Source: JBFWVD01 sp050246915 (GTDB lineage: Bacteria > Actinomycetota > Acidimicrobiia > Acidimicrobiales > Ilumatobacteraceae). From it: a stretch of DNA of 21,296 nt. The first letter of the stretch is position 1. Each line of letters begins with the position of its first letter. Made by a program: the position numbers and the translations under genes. Shown one piece after another: positions 14,628 to 21,027 of this stretch. The notes under the pieces are model-generated. The model did not search any database and had not been told where the DNA came from. It was given only the letters and a program-made list of their open reading frames with translations. The stretch is from contig JBFWVD010000076.1 in NCBI GenBank assembly GCA_050246915.1, positions 1 to 21,296 on the forward strand, written 5' to 3'.

Positions 14628-14649
14628 CGGCACCGACTAGAAGTGAGAA
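14615..14649 (+). promoter_or_regulatory. Leaderless promoter of the HTH gene
   Basis: TTGACC (14615-14620), a 17-nt spacer, and TAGAAG (14638-14643) are close to the sigma-70 consensus. The predicted start point, 7 nt after the -10, falls on the A of the ATG at 14650, which fits the absence of a clear Shine-Dalgarno and suggests a leaderless mRNA. Confidence 0.65.
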
Positions 14650-14997
14650 ATGCCCAAGCAACCAGCTGCTGCAGCCTCCAAGTCGAAGGCCCGCAAGGTC
14701 ACCCCGTCGGACAAGATCCCGCGTACGCCGCGCCAGAAGAAGGCCCTCGCGTCGGCCCCCCGACGCTCCGCCCCGGTGCAGCGCGCTGCGGTCTCGATCG
14801 AGGAGTTGGTGGCCGCTGGCGCCGGCGACATCCCGTCGCTGCGCAAGATCGCCAAGTCCATGCAGACCATCGAGAAGGCGGAAGCCGAGATCGTCGAGTC
14901 GGTCACGCGGGCTCGCGAGAAAGGCACCAGCTGGGCCGTGATCGCGCAAGCGCTCGGTACCAGCCGCCAGAACGCCCAGCAGCGCTTCGGTCGATGA
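14650..14997 (+). CDS. Small helix-turn-helix DNA-binding protein, unknown role
   Basis: A 115-aa basic protein. The first 40 residues are Lys/Arg/Pro/Ala-rich (KSKARKV, RTPRQKK), look disordered and could bind nucleic acid non-specifically. Residues 47-90 look helical (SIEELVAAGA, LRKIAKSMQTIEKAEAEIVES). The C-terminus, AREKGTSWAVIAQALGTSR, is a helix-turn-helix resembling those of small actinobacterial regulators and sigma region 4. Closest named family unknown to me; no function is assigned. It has its own promoter and a terminator, so it is a single-gene unit between pyrF and mihF. The start is supported by the leaderless promoter geometry. An alternative is a nucleoid-associated protein, given the neighbour and the basic tail. 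Confidence 0.85.
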   Translation: MPKQPAAAASKSKARKVTPSDKIPRTPRQKKALASAPRRSAPVQRAAVSIEELVAAGAGDIPSLRKIAKSMQTIEKAEAEIVESVTRAREKGTSWAVIAQALGTSRQNAQQRFGR

Positions 14998-15002
14998 CTC
15001 GC

Positions 15003-15024
15003 AGGGCCGCCTTCGGGCGGCCCT
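15003..15024 (+). terminator. Terminator hairpin after the HTH gene
   Basis: AGGGCCGCC (15003-15011), tetraloop TTCG, GGCGGCCCT (15016-15024): 9 perfect pairs with a very stable UUCG loop, 5 nt after the stop. The downstream tract (CCGTCGTTGTC) is only mildly T-rich. Confidence 0.75.
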
Positions 15025-15034
15025 CCGTCGTTGT

Positions 15035-15046
15035 CAACCAGAGTTG
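15035..15046. repeat. CAAY-N4-GTTG dyad, copy 4 (intergenic, before mihF)
   Basis: CAACCAGAGTTG just after the terminator of the HTH gene and about 165 nt before mihF. It is the only copy outside a coding sequence. Confidence 0.5.
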
Positions 15047-15090
15047 CGCGCCTCGATCTCTGGGTCGGATGACGGCTGCGGTGATGGTTC

Positions 15091-15102
15091 CGCCGATCGG
15101 CG
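15091..15102. promoter_or_regulatory. Perfect 12-bp palindrome in the mihF upstream gap
   Basis: CGCCGATCGGCG is a perfect palindrome about 108 nt before mihF and could be an operator. The 212-nt gap (14998-15209) also holds the terminator at 15003, a CAAC-N4-GTTG dyad at 15035-15046, and a -10-like element before mihF. Confidence 0.3.
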
Positions 15103-15196
15103 ATGTCCCCGTAGCGGATCGTGGTGTCGCGAAGCAACCCCGCTGCGACCTGGCGCCGGCTGCTCGTGTGTCCGCTGTTGCGCGTGTGTCGCTGGC

Positions 15197-15202
15197 TATG
15201 GT
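15197..15202 (+). promoter_or_regulatory. Candidate -10 of a leaderless mihF promoter
   Basis: TATGGT lies 7 nt before the mihF ATG at 15210, the position expected for a leaderless actinobacterial transcript. No good Shine-Dalgarno is visible. No -35 at the usual distance is recognisable. Confidence 0.4.
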
Positions 15203-15209
15203 GATCGCC

Positions 15210-15524
15210 ATGGCAACCCCTCCGCAGCTCACACCCGAACAGCGCCAGGCCGCACTGGCCAAGGCCGCCGAAGCCCGCACCGCTCGGGCCGAAGTCAAGA
15301 ACAAGCTCAAGATCGGCTCGCTGAGCCTGGCCGAGGCGCTCGCCGCTGCCGACAGCGACGACGTCGTGGGCAAGCTCAAGGTCCAAGCTCTGCTCGAGTC
15401 GCTTCCCGGTCTCGGCAAGGTCAAGGCCAAGCGCCTCATGGAGGAGATCGGCATCGCCGACACCCGGCGCGTCCGGGGCCTGGGACCCCAGCAGCGTCAG
15501 GCCCTGCTCGATCAGCTCTCCTGA
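15210..15524 (+). CDS. mihF: Integration host factor, actinobacterial type (mIHF)
   Basis: A nucleoid-associated, sequence-nonspecific DNA-binding protein found in actinobacteria and needed for chromosome compaction and some phage integration. It is 104 aa, matching the core of the mycobacterial protein. A long basic N-terminal helix (QRQAALAKAAEARTARAEVK) leads to SLSLAEALAAADSDDVVGKLKV. The DNA-binding helix-two-turn-helix region LLESLPGLGKVKAKRLMEEI follows, then the signature RRVRGLGPQQRQALL. I chose ATG 15210; an in-frame ATG at 15198 would add MVIA and overlap the probable -10. The position upstream of gmk is the conserved actinobacterial arrangement. Confidence 0.95.
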   Translation: MATPPQLTPEQRQAALAKAAEARTARAEVKNKLKIGSLSLAEALAAADSDDVVGKLKVQALLESLPGLGKVKAKRLMEEIGIADTRRVRGLGPQQRQALLDQLS

Positions 15525-15557
15525 GCGGGCGCAGCGCCCTGTGACTTCCGGCGTGTC

Positions 15558-16112
15558 GTGATCATCGTCCTCTCCGGCCCCGGCGGTGTCGGGAAGGGCA
15601 CCATCGTTCGAGAACTCGTTCGCGTCGATCCGCTCCTGTGGCTCAGCCGATCCTGGACCACCCGGGCCCAACGGCCCGGTGAAGCGGACGACGCGTACGT
15701 GTTCGCCACGCGTGACGCCTTCGAGCGTCGGCTGGCCGACGACGGATTCCTCGAGCACACCGAGTTCCTCGGGAACTACTACGGCACACCGGTCCCAGAG
15801 GCTCCCGATGGCCTCGACGTGCTCCTCGAGATCGAGGTCGATGGCGCGCAGCAGGTCCGCCAGATGAACCCCGACGCCTTGCTCATCTTCGTCCTGCCCC
15901 CATCGACGGCAGAGCAGGAGCGACGTCTGCGGGGTCGGGGTGACCCCGAGGAGAAGGTGCAGCAGCGCATCCGCAAGGCTCTCGACGAAGAGCCGGTGGG
16001 CCGAGCGCTGGCCGACCATCTGGTGGTCAACGACGACCTCGATCGCACTGTGGCTGAGGTGGCGGACATCATCAGCGCTGCTCGCCGGTCGCGCGGGGTC
16101 GCACAACCCTGA
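15558..16112 (+). CDS. gmk: Guanylate kinase
   Basis: Phosphorylates GMP (and dGMP) to GDP. At 184 aa it has normal length. The P-loop is GPGGVGKGT, with Gly replacing the usual Ser of GPSGVGKGT. The GMP-binding region SRSWTTRAQRPGE keeps the TTR and RPGE elements but has Trp where Ala is common. EHTEFLGNYYGTP carries the conserved Glu and Tyr contacts. The lid region RLRGRGDPEEKVQQRI and the VVNDDLDRTVAEV closing strand are typical. GTG 15558 has no strong Shine-Dalgarno. The gene lies 33 nt after mihF and is probably cotranscribed with it. I judge it functional despite the P-loop change. Confidence 0.95.
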   Translation: MIIVLSGPGGVGKGTIVRELVRVDPLLWLSRSWTTRAQRPGEADDAYVFATRDAFERRLADDGFLEHTEFLGNYYGTPVPEAPDGLDVLLEIEVDGAQQVRQMNPDALLIFVLPPSTAEQERRLRGRGDPEEKVQQRIRKALDEEPVGRALADHLVVNDDLDRTVAEVADIISAARRSRGVAQP

Positions 16113-16118
16113 TCTCCA

Positions 16119-16138
16119 GATTCCCCACGGCGGGAATC
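16119..16138 (+). terminator. Hairpin after gmk
   Basis: GATTCCC (16119-16125), loop CCACGG-C type of 6 nt, GGGAATC (16132-16138): 7 perfect pairs just after the gmk stop, without a T-tract. It may end the mihF-gmk transcript, as a separate promoter precedes rpoZ. Confidence 0.4.
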
Positions 16139-16150
16139 ACGACGCAGATC

Positions 16151-16209
16151 GAACCCCTCATCCAGGCACTGAACCCCTCATCCAGGCACTGAACCCTCAT
16201 CCAGGTGCT
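16151..16209 (+). repeat. Three tandem ~20-nt repeats between gmk and rpoZ
   Basis: GAACCCCTCATCCAGGCACT occurs perfectly twice (16151-16170, 16171-16190) and a third, 19-nt copy follows (16191-16209) with one deletion and a CA to TG change. They lie just before the rpoZ promoter. Confidence 0.85.
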
Positions 16210-16222
16210 GGGCGGTGCCGAC

Positions 16223-16231
16223 TGCTACGAT
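16223..16231 (+). promoter_or_regulatory. Extended -10 promoter for rpoZ
   Basis: TGCTACGAT is an extended -10 (TGN followed by TACGAT). A transcript would start near 16238, about 35 nt before the rpoZ ATG. The -35 position (16203-16208) falls at the end of the last tandem repeat and is weak. Confidence 0.55.
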
Positions 16232-16272
16232 CGACGGGCCGCCCACGCGGCTCTAGCTCTGGAGACTTCCTG

Positions 16273-16608
16273 ATGGCACGTGCGCACGATTCGATGATCT
16301 ACCCCCCGATCGAAAACCTGCTCGGCAAGGTCGACTCGAAGTTCACACTGGTCACGCTGGCCGCCAAGCGGGCACGGCAGATCAACAGCTACTTCAACCA
16401 CCTCGGTGATGGCCTCGGTTCCATGGTCCCGCCCCAGGTCGCCTCGCTGTCGCGCAAGCCGTTGTCCATCGGGTTCGAAGAGGTCTCGGCCGACAAGATC
16501 GGCTACGTCCGGATTGTCCGCGACGAAGAGACGGTCGAGGGCGACGACGTTTCGGCCGCCGGTGTGCCGGATGCCGACGCATCGGCCGAGGTGCCCGAGC
16601 AGGCCTGA
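16273..16608 (+). CDS. rpoZ: RNA polymerase omega subunit
   Basis: Omega assists folding and assembly of the beta' subunit. At 111 aa it has the actinobacterial length. The conserved core MIYPPIENLLGKVDSKF, then TLVTLAAKRARQINSYF, matches the family (VDSKFxLVxxAAKRARQIN). The segment KPLSIGFEEVSADKIGYVRI is typical of actinobacterial omega. The C-terminal tail is acidic and Ala-rich (EGDDVSAAGVPDADASAEV) and probably disordered. ATG 16273 is preceded by TGGAG (16260-16264) at 8 nt. It has its own promoter candidate and leads into coaBC; a strong hairpin covers its stop codon. Confidence 0.95.
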   Translation: MARAHDSMIYPPIENLLGKVDSKFTLVTLAAKRARQINSYFNHLGDGLGSMVPPQVASLSRKPLSIGFEEVSADKIGYVRIVRDEETVEGDDVSAAGVPDADASAEVPEQA

Positions 16609-16619
16609 GCGCCTGCTCG
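16596..16619 (+). terminator. Perfect hairpin across the rpoZ stop codon
   Basis: CGAGCAGGC (16596-16604), loop CTGAGC, GCCTGCTCG (16611-16619): 9 perfect pairs enclosing the TGA at 16606-16608. No T-tract follows. It could partially terminate or set transcript ends between rpoZ and coaBC. Confidence 0.5.
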
Positions 16620-16637
16620 CGGCGATGTGCTGAGCCC

Positions 16638-17903
16638 ATGAGCAACCGCCCGTCGTCGATGGCCGGCTCCGGCGGAGAACCTTCCCCAAAATCGGCTGCG
16701 TCGACACCGCGCGGCCTCGCCGGTAAGCGCATCGTGTTGGGTGTCACCGGCGGGATCGCCGCCTACAAGGCCATCGACGTCTGTCGACGGCTGGTCGACG
16801 CCGGGGCGCACGTCTCGCCCATCATGACGTCGGGCGCCGAGCATTTCGTCGGACGGACCACCTTCTCGGCGCTGGCGTCCGAGCCGGTCCAGTCGTCGCT
16901 GTGGGACGAGGACAGCCCGATCCCGCACACCCGACTCGGTCAGGGTGCGGACGCGGTGGTGGTCGCTCCAGCGACGGCACGCCTCATCGGCGCCTATACG
17001 GCGGGCATCAGCAGCGATCTTCTCACCGCCACCTTGCTGGCGACCCGGTCCCCGGTGCTGGTGTGCCCGGCGATGCACACCGAGATGTGGGAGCACCCGG
17101 CAGTGCAGGAGAACTTGGCCACCTTGCGTCGCCGTGGCGTGACCGTGCTCGAACCGGAGTCCGGTCGACTGGCCGGCGGCGACGTCGGCCACGGTCGACT
17201 TGCTGCCCCTGAGCGCATCGTGGCCGCCATCGACGGGCTGTTCATCGAGCGGGATCTCGTGGGGAAGCGCATCTTGGTCAGCGCCGGCGGCACCCGTGAG
17301 CCGATCGACGCCGTGCGCGTCATCACCAATCGCTCGTCGGGCAAGCAAGGCACCGCTGTCGCCGAGGAAGCCTTCGCCCGAGGCGCTTCGGTCACGTTGG
17401 TCACCACCATGGCGCTCCCGGTGAGCCCCGGCATCGAGGTGGTCCGGGTGGACACCGCCGCCGAGATGGCCGACGCCGTCTTGTCCCGATCCGATCATCT
17501 CGACGTGATCATCATGGCGGCCGCGGTGGCCGACTTCCGTCCCGCCGATCCCCGCGCAGGCAAGATCAAGAAGGAGGCGGGGGCTCCGCAGATCGTGCTC
17601 GAGCCCACCGTCGACATCCTCGCCACGCTGGGAGGCAAGAAGCGCCCCGGCCAGGTCCTGGTCGGCTTCGCCGCCGAGACCGACGACCTTCGGGCCCACG
17701 CGGCAGCCAAGCTCGCTCGCAAGAACCTCGACTTCATCGTGGCCAACGACGTTTCGGCCGCCAACGTCGGTTTCGAGCACGAGACCAATGCAGTGACGAT
17801 CCTCGCTGCCGATGGAAGCACCACCAACGTCGCGCTGGCCGACAAGCGCGTCATTGCCCAAGCGATTCTTGACCGGATTGCTAGGGTTTCCCTCGCTCTC
17901 TGA
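16638..17903 (+). CDS. coaBC: Bifunctional phosphopantothenoylcysteine decarboxylase / phosphopantothenate-cysteine ligase
   Basis: Two steps of coenzyme A synthesis: CoaB joins phosphopantothenate to cysteine (CTP), CoaC decarboxylates the product (FMN). The CoaC domain (about residues 27-200) has GVTGGIAAYKA, the catalytic-type H97 in HTRLGQGADAV, VVAPATARL, SSDLLTATLLA and CPAMHTEMW, with His for the Asn of the PAMN motif. The loop LAGGDVGHGRL has Gly180 where E. coli has the catalytic Cys; other actinobacteria also lack it. The CoaB domain (about 205-421) has ILVSAGGTREPIDAVRVITN, SSGKQG, AAAVADFRP and KIKKEAG. The N-terminal 25 residues are Ser/Pro-rich and not conserved. No clear Shine-Dalgarno precedes ATG 16638; ATG 16659 is an alternative. 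Confidence 0.95.
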   Translation: MSNRPSSMAGSGGEPSPKSAASTPRGLAGKRIVLGVTGGIAAYKAIDVCRRLVDAGAHVSPIMTSGAEHFVGRTTFSALASEPVQSSLWDEDSPIPHTRLGQGADAVVVAPATARLIGAYTAGISSDLLTATLLATRSPVLVCPAMHTEMWEHPAVQENLATLRRRGVTVLEPESGRLAGGDVGHGRLAAPERIVAAIDGLFIERDLVGKRILVSAGGTREPIDAVRVITNRSSGKQGTAVAEEAFARGASVTLVTTMALPVSPGIEVVRVDTAAEMADAVLSRSDHLDVIIMAAAVADFRPADPRAGKIKKEAGAPQIVLEPTVDILATLGGKKRPGQVLVGFAAETDDLRAHAAAKLARKNLDFIVANDVSAANVGFEHETNAVTILAADGSTTNVALADKRVIAQAILDRIARVSLAL

Positions 17904-17927
17904 GCTACCCCTACAAGGAGAAACATC

Positions 17928-19115
17928 GTGAGACGCTGGACCTTCACTTCGGAGTCCGTCACCGAGGGCCATCCCGACAAGATGGCCGACCAGGTGTCCG
18001 ACGCAGTGCTGGACGCCATCTTGGCCGAGGATCCGAAGGGCCGTGTCGCATGTGAGACCTTGCTCACCACCGGCCTGTGCGTCGTGGCCGGCGAGATCAC
18101 CACGACGGCCTATGTCGACATCCCCAAGCTGGCCCGCGGTGTCATCAACTCCATCGGGTACGACAACGCGCTCTACGGCTTCGACGGGAACACCTGCGGC
18201 GTGATCGTGTCCATCGACGAGCAGAGCCCCGACATCGGCCAAGGCGTCGACGCCTCGGAGGAGGTGCGCTCCGGCAAATCCGGCGAGGACATCATCAACT
18301 CCCAGGGCGCTGGCGACCAGGGGATGATGTTCGGTTACGCCTGTGACGAGACCCCCGATCTCATGCCGCTGCCGATCTGGCTGGCCCATCGCATGGCCGA
18401 GCGCCTCAGCGAGGTCCGACGCTCGGGTGTGGTTCCTTATCTCCGGCCCGACGGCAAGACCCAGGTCACCTTCGACTACGAAGACGGTAAGCCGGTTCGG
18501 CTGCGCACCGTGCTCATCTCCACCCAGCACGGTCACGGCGTTGACCGCGACTCCGACATCCGTCCCGATCTCATCGAGAACGTGATCCGTCCGGTCATCC
18601 CGGAAGCGTTCGCCGATGACGACTACACCGTCTATGTCAACCCGACTGGACAGTTCATCCTCGGTGGACCGCACGCCGACACCGGCCTGACGGGCCGCAA
18701 GATCATCGTCGACACCTACGGGGGCATGGGCCGCCATGGCGGCGGAGCTTTCTCGGGCAAGGACCCCTCGAAGGTCGACCGCTCGGCCGCGTACGCCGCT
18801 CGTTGGGTCGCCAAGCACGTCGTCGCCTCGGGCGCGGCAAGCCGCTGCGAAGTCCAGGTCGCCTACGCAATTGGTGTTGCGCACCCGGTGTCGCTCTACG
18901 TCGAGACGTTCGGCACCGCCAAGGTCGATGAGACCAAGATCGAAGAAGCCGTGCGCGGCGTGTTCGACCTCCGTCCCGCAGCGATCGTGCGCGATCTCGA
19001 TCTGCGCCGCCCGATCTACCGCAAGACCGCGGCCTACGGGCACTTCGGTCGTCCCGGCTTCAGCTGGGAAGAGACGTCGAAGCTCTCGGAGTTCAAGGCT
19101 GCTCTGGGTTTGTGA
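17928..19115 (+). CDS. metK: S-adenosylmethionine synthetase
   Basis: Makes S-adenosylmethionine from methionine and ATP, the cell's methyl donor. At 395 aa it is full length. The N-terminal TSESVTEGHPDK carries H15 and D17, which bind phosphate and Mg. The signature GAGDQGMMFGYA and the P-loop-like GGGAFSGKDPSKVDRSAAY are intact, as are STQHGHGVD and VNPTGQFILGGP. The GTG at 17928 has AAGGAG (17915-17920) 7 nt upstream. The 24-nt gap after coaBC leaves no room for a SAM riboswitch, so regulation must come from elsewhere. One CAAT-N4-GTTG dyad lies at 18868-18879. The stop overlaps priA as GTGA. Confidence 0.97.
   Translation: MRRWTFTSESVTEGHPDKMADQVSDAVLDAILAEDPKGRVACETLLTTGLCVVAGEITTTAYVDIPKLARGVINSIGYDNALYGFDGNTCGVIVSIDEQSPDIGQGVDASEEVRSGKSGEDIINSQGAGDQGMMFGYACDETPDLMPLPIWLAHRMAERLSEVRRSGVVPYLRPDGKTQVTFDYEDGKPVRLRTVLISTQHGHGVDRDSDIRPDLIENVIRPVIPEAFADDDYTVYVNPTGQFILGGPHADTGLTGRKIIVDTYGGMGRHGGGAFSGKDPSKVDRSAAYAARWVAKHVVASGAASRCEVQVAYAIGVAHPVSLYVETFGTAKVDETKIEEAVRGVFDLRPAAIVRDLDLRRPIYRKTAAYGHFGRPGFSWEETSKLSEFKAALGL
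18868..18879. repeat. CAAY-N4-GTTG dyad, copy 5 (metK)
   Basis: CAATTGGTGTTG within GCA ATT GGT GTT of metK; with flanks CGCAAT/GTTGCG it can form a 6-bp stem including one G-U pair. Confidence 0.5.
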
Positions 19116-20953
19116 CGTCCTCGTCCGGGGATCGTCCTGGTCCGTCGACGGGATCGGTCGATGAGCGACAGCTCGTCGTTCGGGTGTTGATCGACGAACC
19201 AGCCATCACCAAGCAATTCGACTACGTGGTCCCGCCTGAGATGCGGGACCACGTGCGCGTCGGGACCATGGTCCGCGTCTCACTCGGGCCGAGACGGGTG
19301 GGTGGCTGGATCGTGGCCATCGATCCCGAACCGTCAACTCATGTTGCACTCAAGCCCATCGCCAAGGTGACGGGTTGGGGCCCGTCGCCCGACGTCATCG
19401 ATCTGTGTCGATGGGTGGCGTGGCGATGGGCCGGCCGCGTCGGACCCGCCCTCGTCGCTGCTTCGCCGCCCGGTGCGGTGCCCGGCCTCCCAGCACCCGA
19501 ACGGCCTGGTCCGGCGATCATGGCGCCGATGCAAGCCGAGGCCGCTGAGTTCTTCGCTGGATCGGCGGGACACCACGACGTCGCGGTGCTCCGGCTGCCT
19601 CCCGCGTCCGACCCGATGAGCGTCGTCATGGCTGCCGTCGCTCTGGGAGACGTGCTGGTGGTGACGGCATCGGTGGATGCGGCGAAGGCCATCGCCGCTC
19701 GACTACGACGAAGTGGCCGGCCGACGGCATTGGTCCCGCGCGATTGGGCTCGCGCTGCCGCGGGCGGATCGGCCGTCGTCGGAGCCCGTGCCGCAGTCCT
19801 CGCGCCGTGTCCCGGCCTGGCTGCGGTCGTGGTACTCGATGAGCACGACGAGGCTCTCGCCGAGGAGCGCGTCCCGTGTTGGCACGCGCGTGACGTCGCG
19901 ATCGAACGGGCGAGAAGGGCCGGTGTGCCGTGCCTGCTGGTGTCTCCGTGTCCGAGCCTGGAGTCGCTGCAATTGCAGAGCACGTCGGGGGCCAGCGCGT
20001 TGATCCGCGTCTCGCGCAGCGAAGAACGAGCGGGATGGCCGCTGCTCGACGTGATCGATCGCAGCCGCGACCTTCCCAGCGAATCGGGGCCGATCTCGCC
20101 GCGTCTGTCCCGGTTGCTCCATCGCGATGCGGTGCCGGGCGATCGCGGCGATGGCCGAGTGGTGTGTGTGTTGAACCGCACCGGGACGGCGCGCATCTTG
20201 GGATGCAGCAGTTGTGGCGCTCTGGCCCGATGCGAGCGGTGTGGCGCGTCGGTGTCCCAACGGGGGGACAGTGAGCTGGAATGTCGTCGCTGCTCCACGA
20301 TTCGACCGATGGTGTGCATCGGTTGCGGATCGACGCGGTTGTCGGCACGCCGACCCGGTGTCGCCCGCATCCGGGCCGATCTGGTGAAGATGCTGGGTGA
20401 GCCGGTCGCTGAACTGACGGCCAACTCCGATGATGCGGAACCGGCCGAACGGGTGGTGGTCGGCACCGAAGCAGCACTGCACCGTGTGCGCGACGCCAGG
20501 ATCGTGGCGTTCTTGGACATCGATGACGAGCTGACCGCGCCTCGCTATCGAGCGGCCGAGCAGGCGATGTCCCTGCTTGCCCGCGCTGCACGCCTGGTCG
20601 GGGGCCGCAGCGATGGTGGTCGAATCGTGGTGCAGAGCCGGCTGCCTCGTCATCCGGTGCTCGATGCCGTGCTCCTGGCCGATCCCGGTCGCCTGGCGGC
20701 AGCGGAGCTGGAGCAGCGGCGCATGTTGCGGTTCCCGCCGAGCACGGCCATGGCGGCGGTGAGCGGTCCGGTGGCGGGTGAGTTCATTGCCGCGCTGGCC
20801 GACGCGGATCGCCGCGATGTCGAGATCCTCGGTCCTGCCGACGATCAATGGCTGGTTCGCGCCGAGGATCATCGCACGCTGTGCGACGCCCTGAGGTCGG
20901 TGGCGCGGCCGCAGGGACGAATGCGCATCGAGGTCGATCCGCTTCGCGTCTGA
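19112..20953 (+). CDS. priA: Degenerate PriA-like primosomal protein
   Basis: Family role: replication-restart protein that recognises stalled forks. This 613-aa protein has the N-terminal DNA-binding domain (VRVLIDEPAITKQFDYVVP, VGTMVRVSLGPRRVGGWIV), but the helicase core is decayed. No Walker A GxGKT is visible in the expected region (residues 160-185, VLRLPPASDPMSVV). The box II is D243-E-H-D-E instead of DEEH. CWHARDVAIERA, a PriA hallmark, is kept. The zinc-binding module is intact with four CxxC pairs: C365/C368, C374/C377, C391/C394 and C402/C405. Loss of helicase motifs is typical of actinobacterial PriA, so it is probably a structural or loading factor rather than a pseudogene. GTG 19112 overlaps the metK stop. 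One CAAC-N4-GTTG dyad lies at 19335-19346. Confidence 0.92.
   Translation: MTSSSGDRPGPSTGSVDERQLVVRVLIDEPAITKQFDYVVPPEMRDHVRVGTMVRVSLGPRRVGGWIVAIDPEPSTHVALKPIAKVTGWGPSPDVIDLCRWVAWRWAGRVGPALVAASPPGAVPGLPAPERPGPAIMAPMQAEAAEFFAGSAGHHDVAVLRLPPASDPMSVVMAAVALGDVLVVTASVDAAKAIAARLRRSGRPTALVPRDWARAAAGGSAVVGARAAVLAPCPGLAAVVVLDEHDEALAEERVPCWHARDVAIERARRAGVPCLLVSPCPSLESLQLQSTSGASALIRVSRSEERAGWPLLDVIDRSRDLPSESGPISPRLSRLLHRDAVPGDRGDGRVVCVLNRTGTARILGCSSCGALARCERCGASVSQRGDSELECRRCSTIRPMVCIGCGSTRLSARRPGVARIRADLVKMLGEPVAELTANSDDAEPAERVVVGTEAALHRVRDARIVAFLDIDDELTAPRYRAAEQAMSLLARAARLVGGRSDGGRIVVQSRLPRHPVLDAVLLADPGRLAAAELEQRRMLRFPPSTAMAAVSGPVAGEFIAALADADRRDVEILGPADDQWLVRAEDHRTLCDALRSVARPQGRMRIEVDPLRV
19335..19346. 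repeat. CAAY-N4-GTTG dyad, copy 6 (priA)
   Basis: CAACTCATGTTG in codons TCA ACT CAT GTT of priA, flanked by T and C. Confidence 0.5.
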
Positions 20954-20993
20954 ATCACTCATCTCCCGGCCGGTCCTGCCGAATGGCGGGATC

Positions 20994-21015
20994 GTGCACC
21001 ACAGCGTTGTGGCAC
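20994..21015 (+). terminator. Weak bulged hairpin after priA
   Basis: GTGC and CACA (20994-21003, separated by the bulge AC) can pair with TGTGGCAC (21008-21015) around the loop GCGT. There is no T-tract. The 74-nt gap between priA and the next gene otherwise holds only the next Shine-Dalgarno. Confidence 0.2.
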
Positions 21016-21027
21016 GAGAGGGGGGAC

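Noticed and set aside
14643..15209. Open frame in phase with mihF extending across the HTH gene
   Set aside because: The mIHF family starts at about 15210; the upstream part is a shadow of the HTH gene and includes its terminator.
16151..16209. CRISPR array
   Set aside because: The repeats are directly adjacent without spacers, only three copies, and no cas genes are near.
17904..17927. SAM riboswitch before metK
   Set aside because: Only 24 nt separate coaBC from metK, too short for any known SAM riboswitch.
16503..19043. 846-codon open frame on the minus strand across coaBC and metK
   Set aside because: It lies opposite two clear enzymes, its sequence is His/Asp/Gly-rich without domains, and long antisense frames are expected in high-GC coding DNA.
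19967..19978. Perfect palindrome CTGCAATTGCAG in priA
   Set aside because: A single 12-bp palindrome inside a coding sequence with no repeat elsewhere; explained by the codons for Leu-Gln-Leu-Gln.
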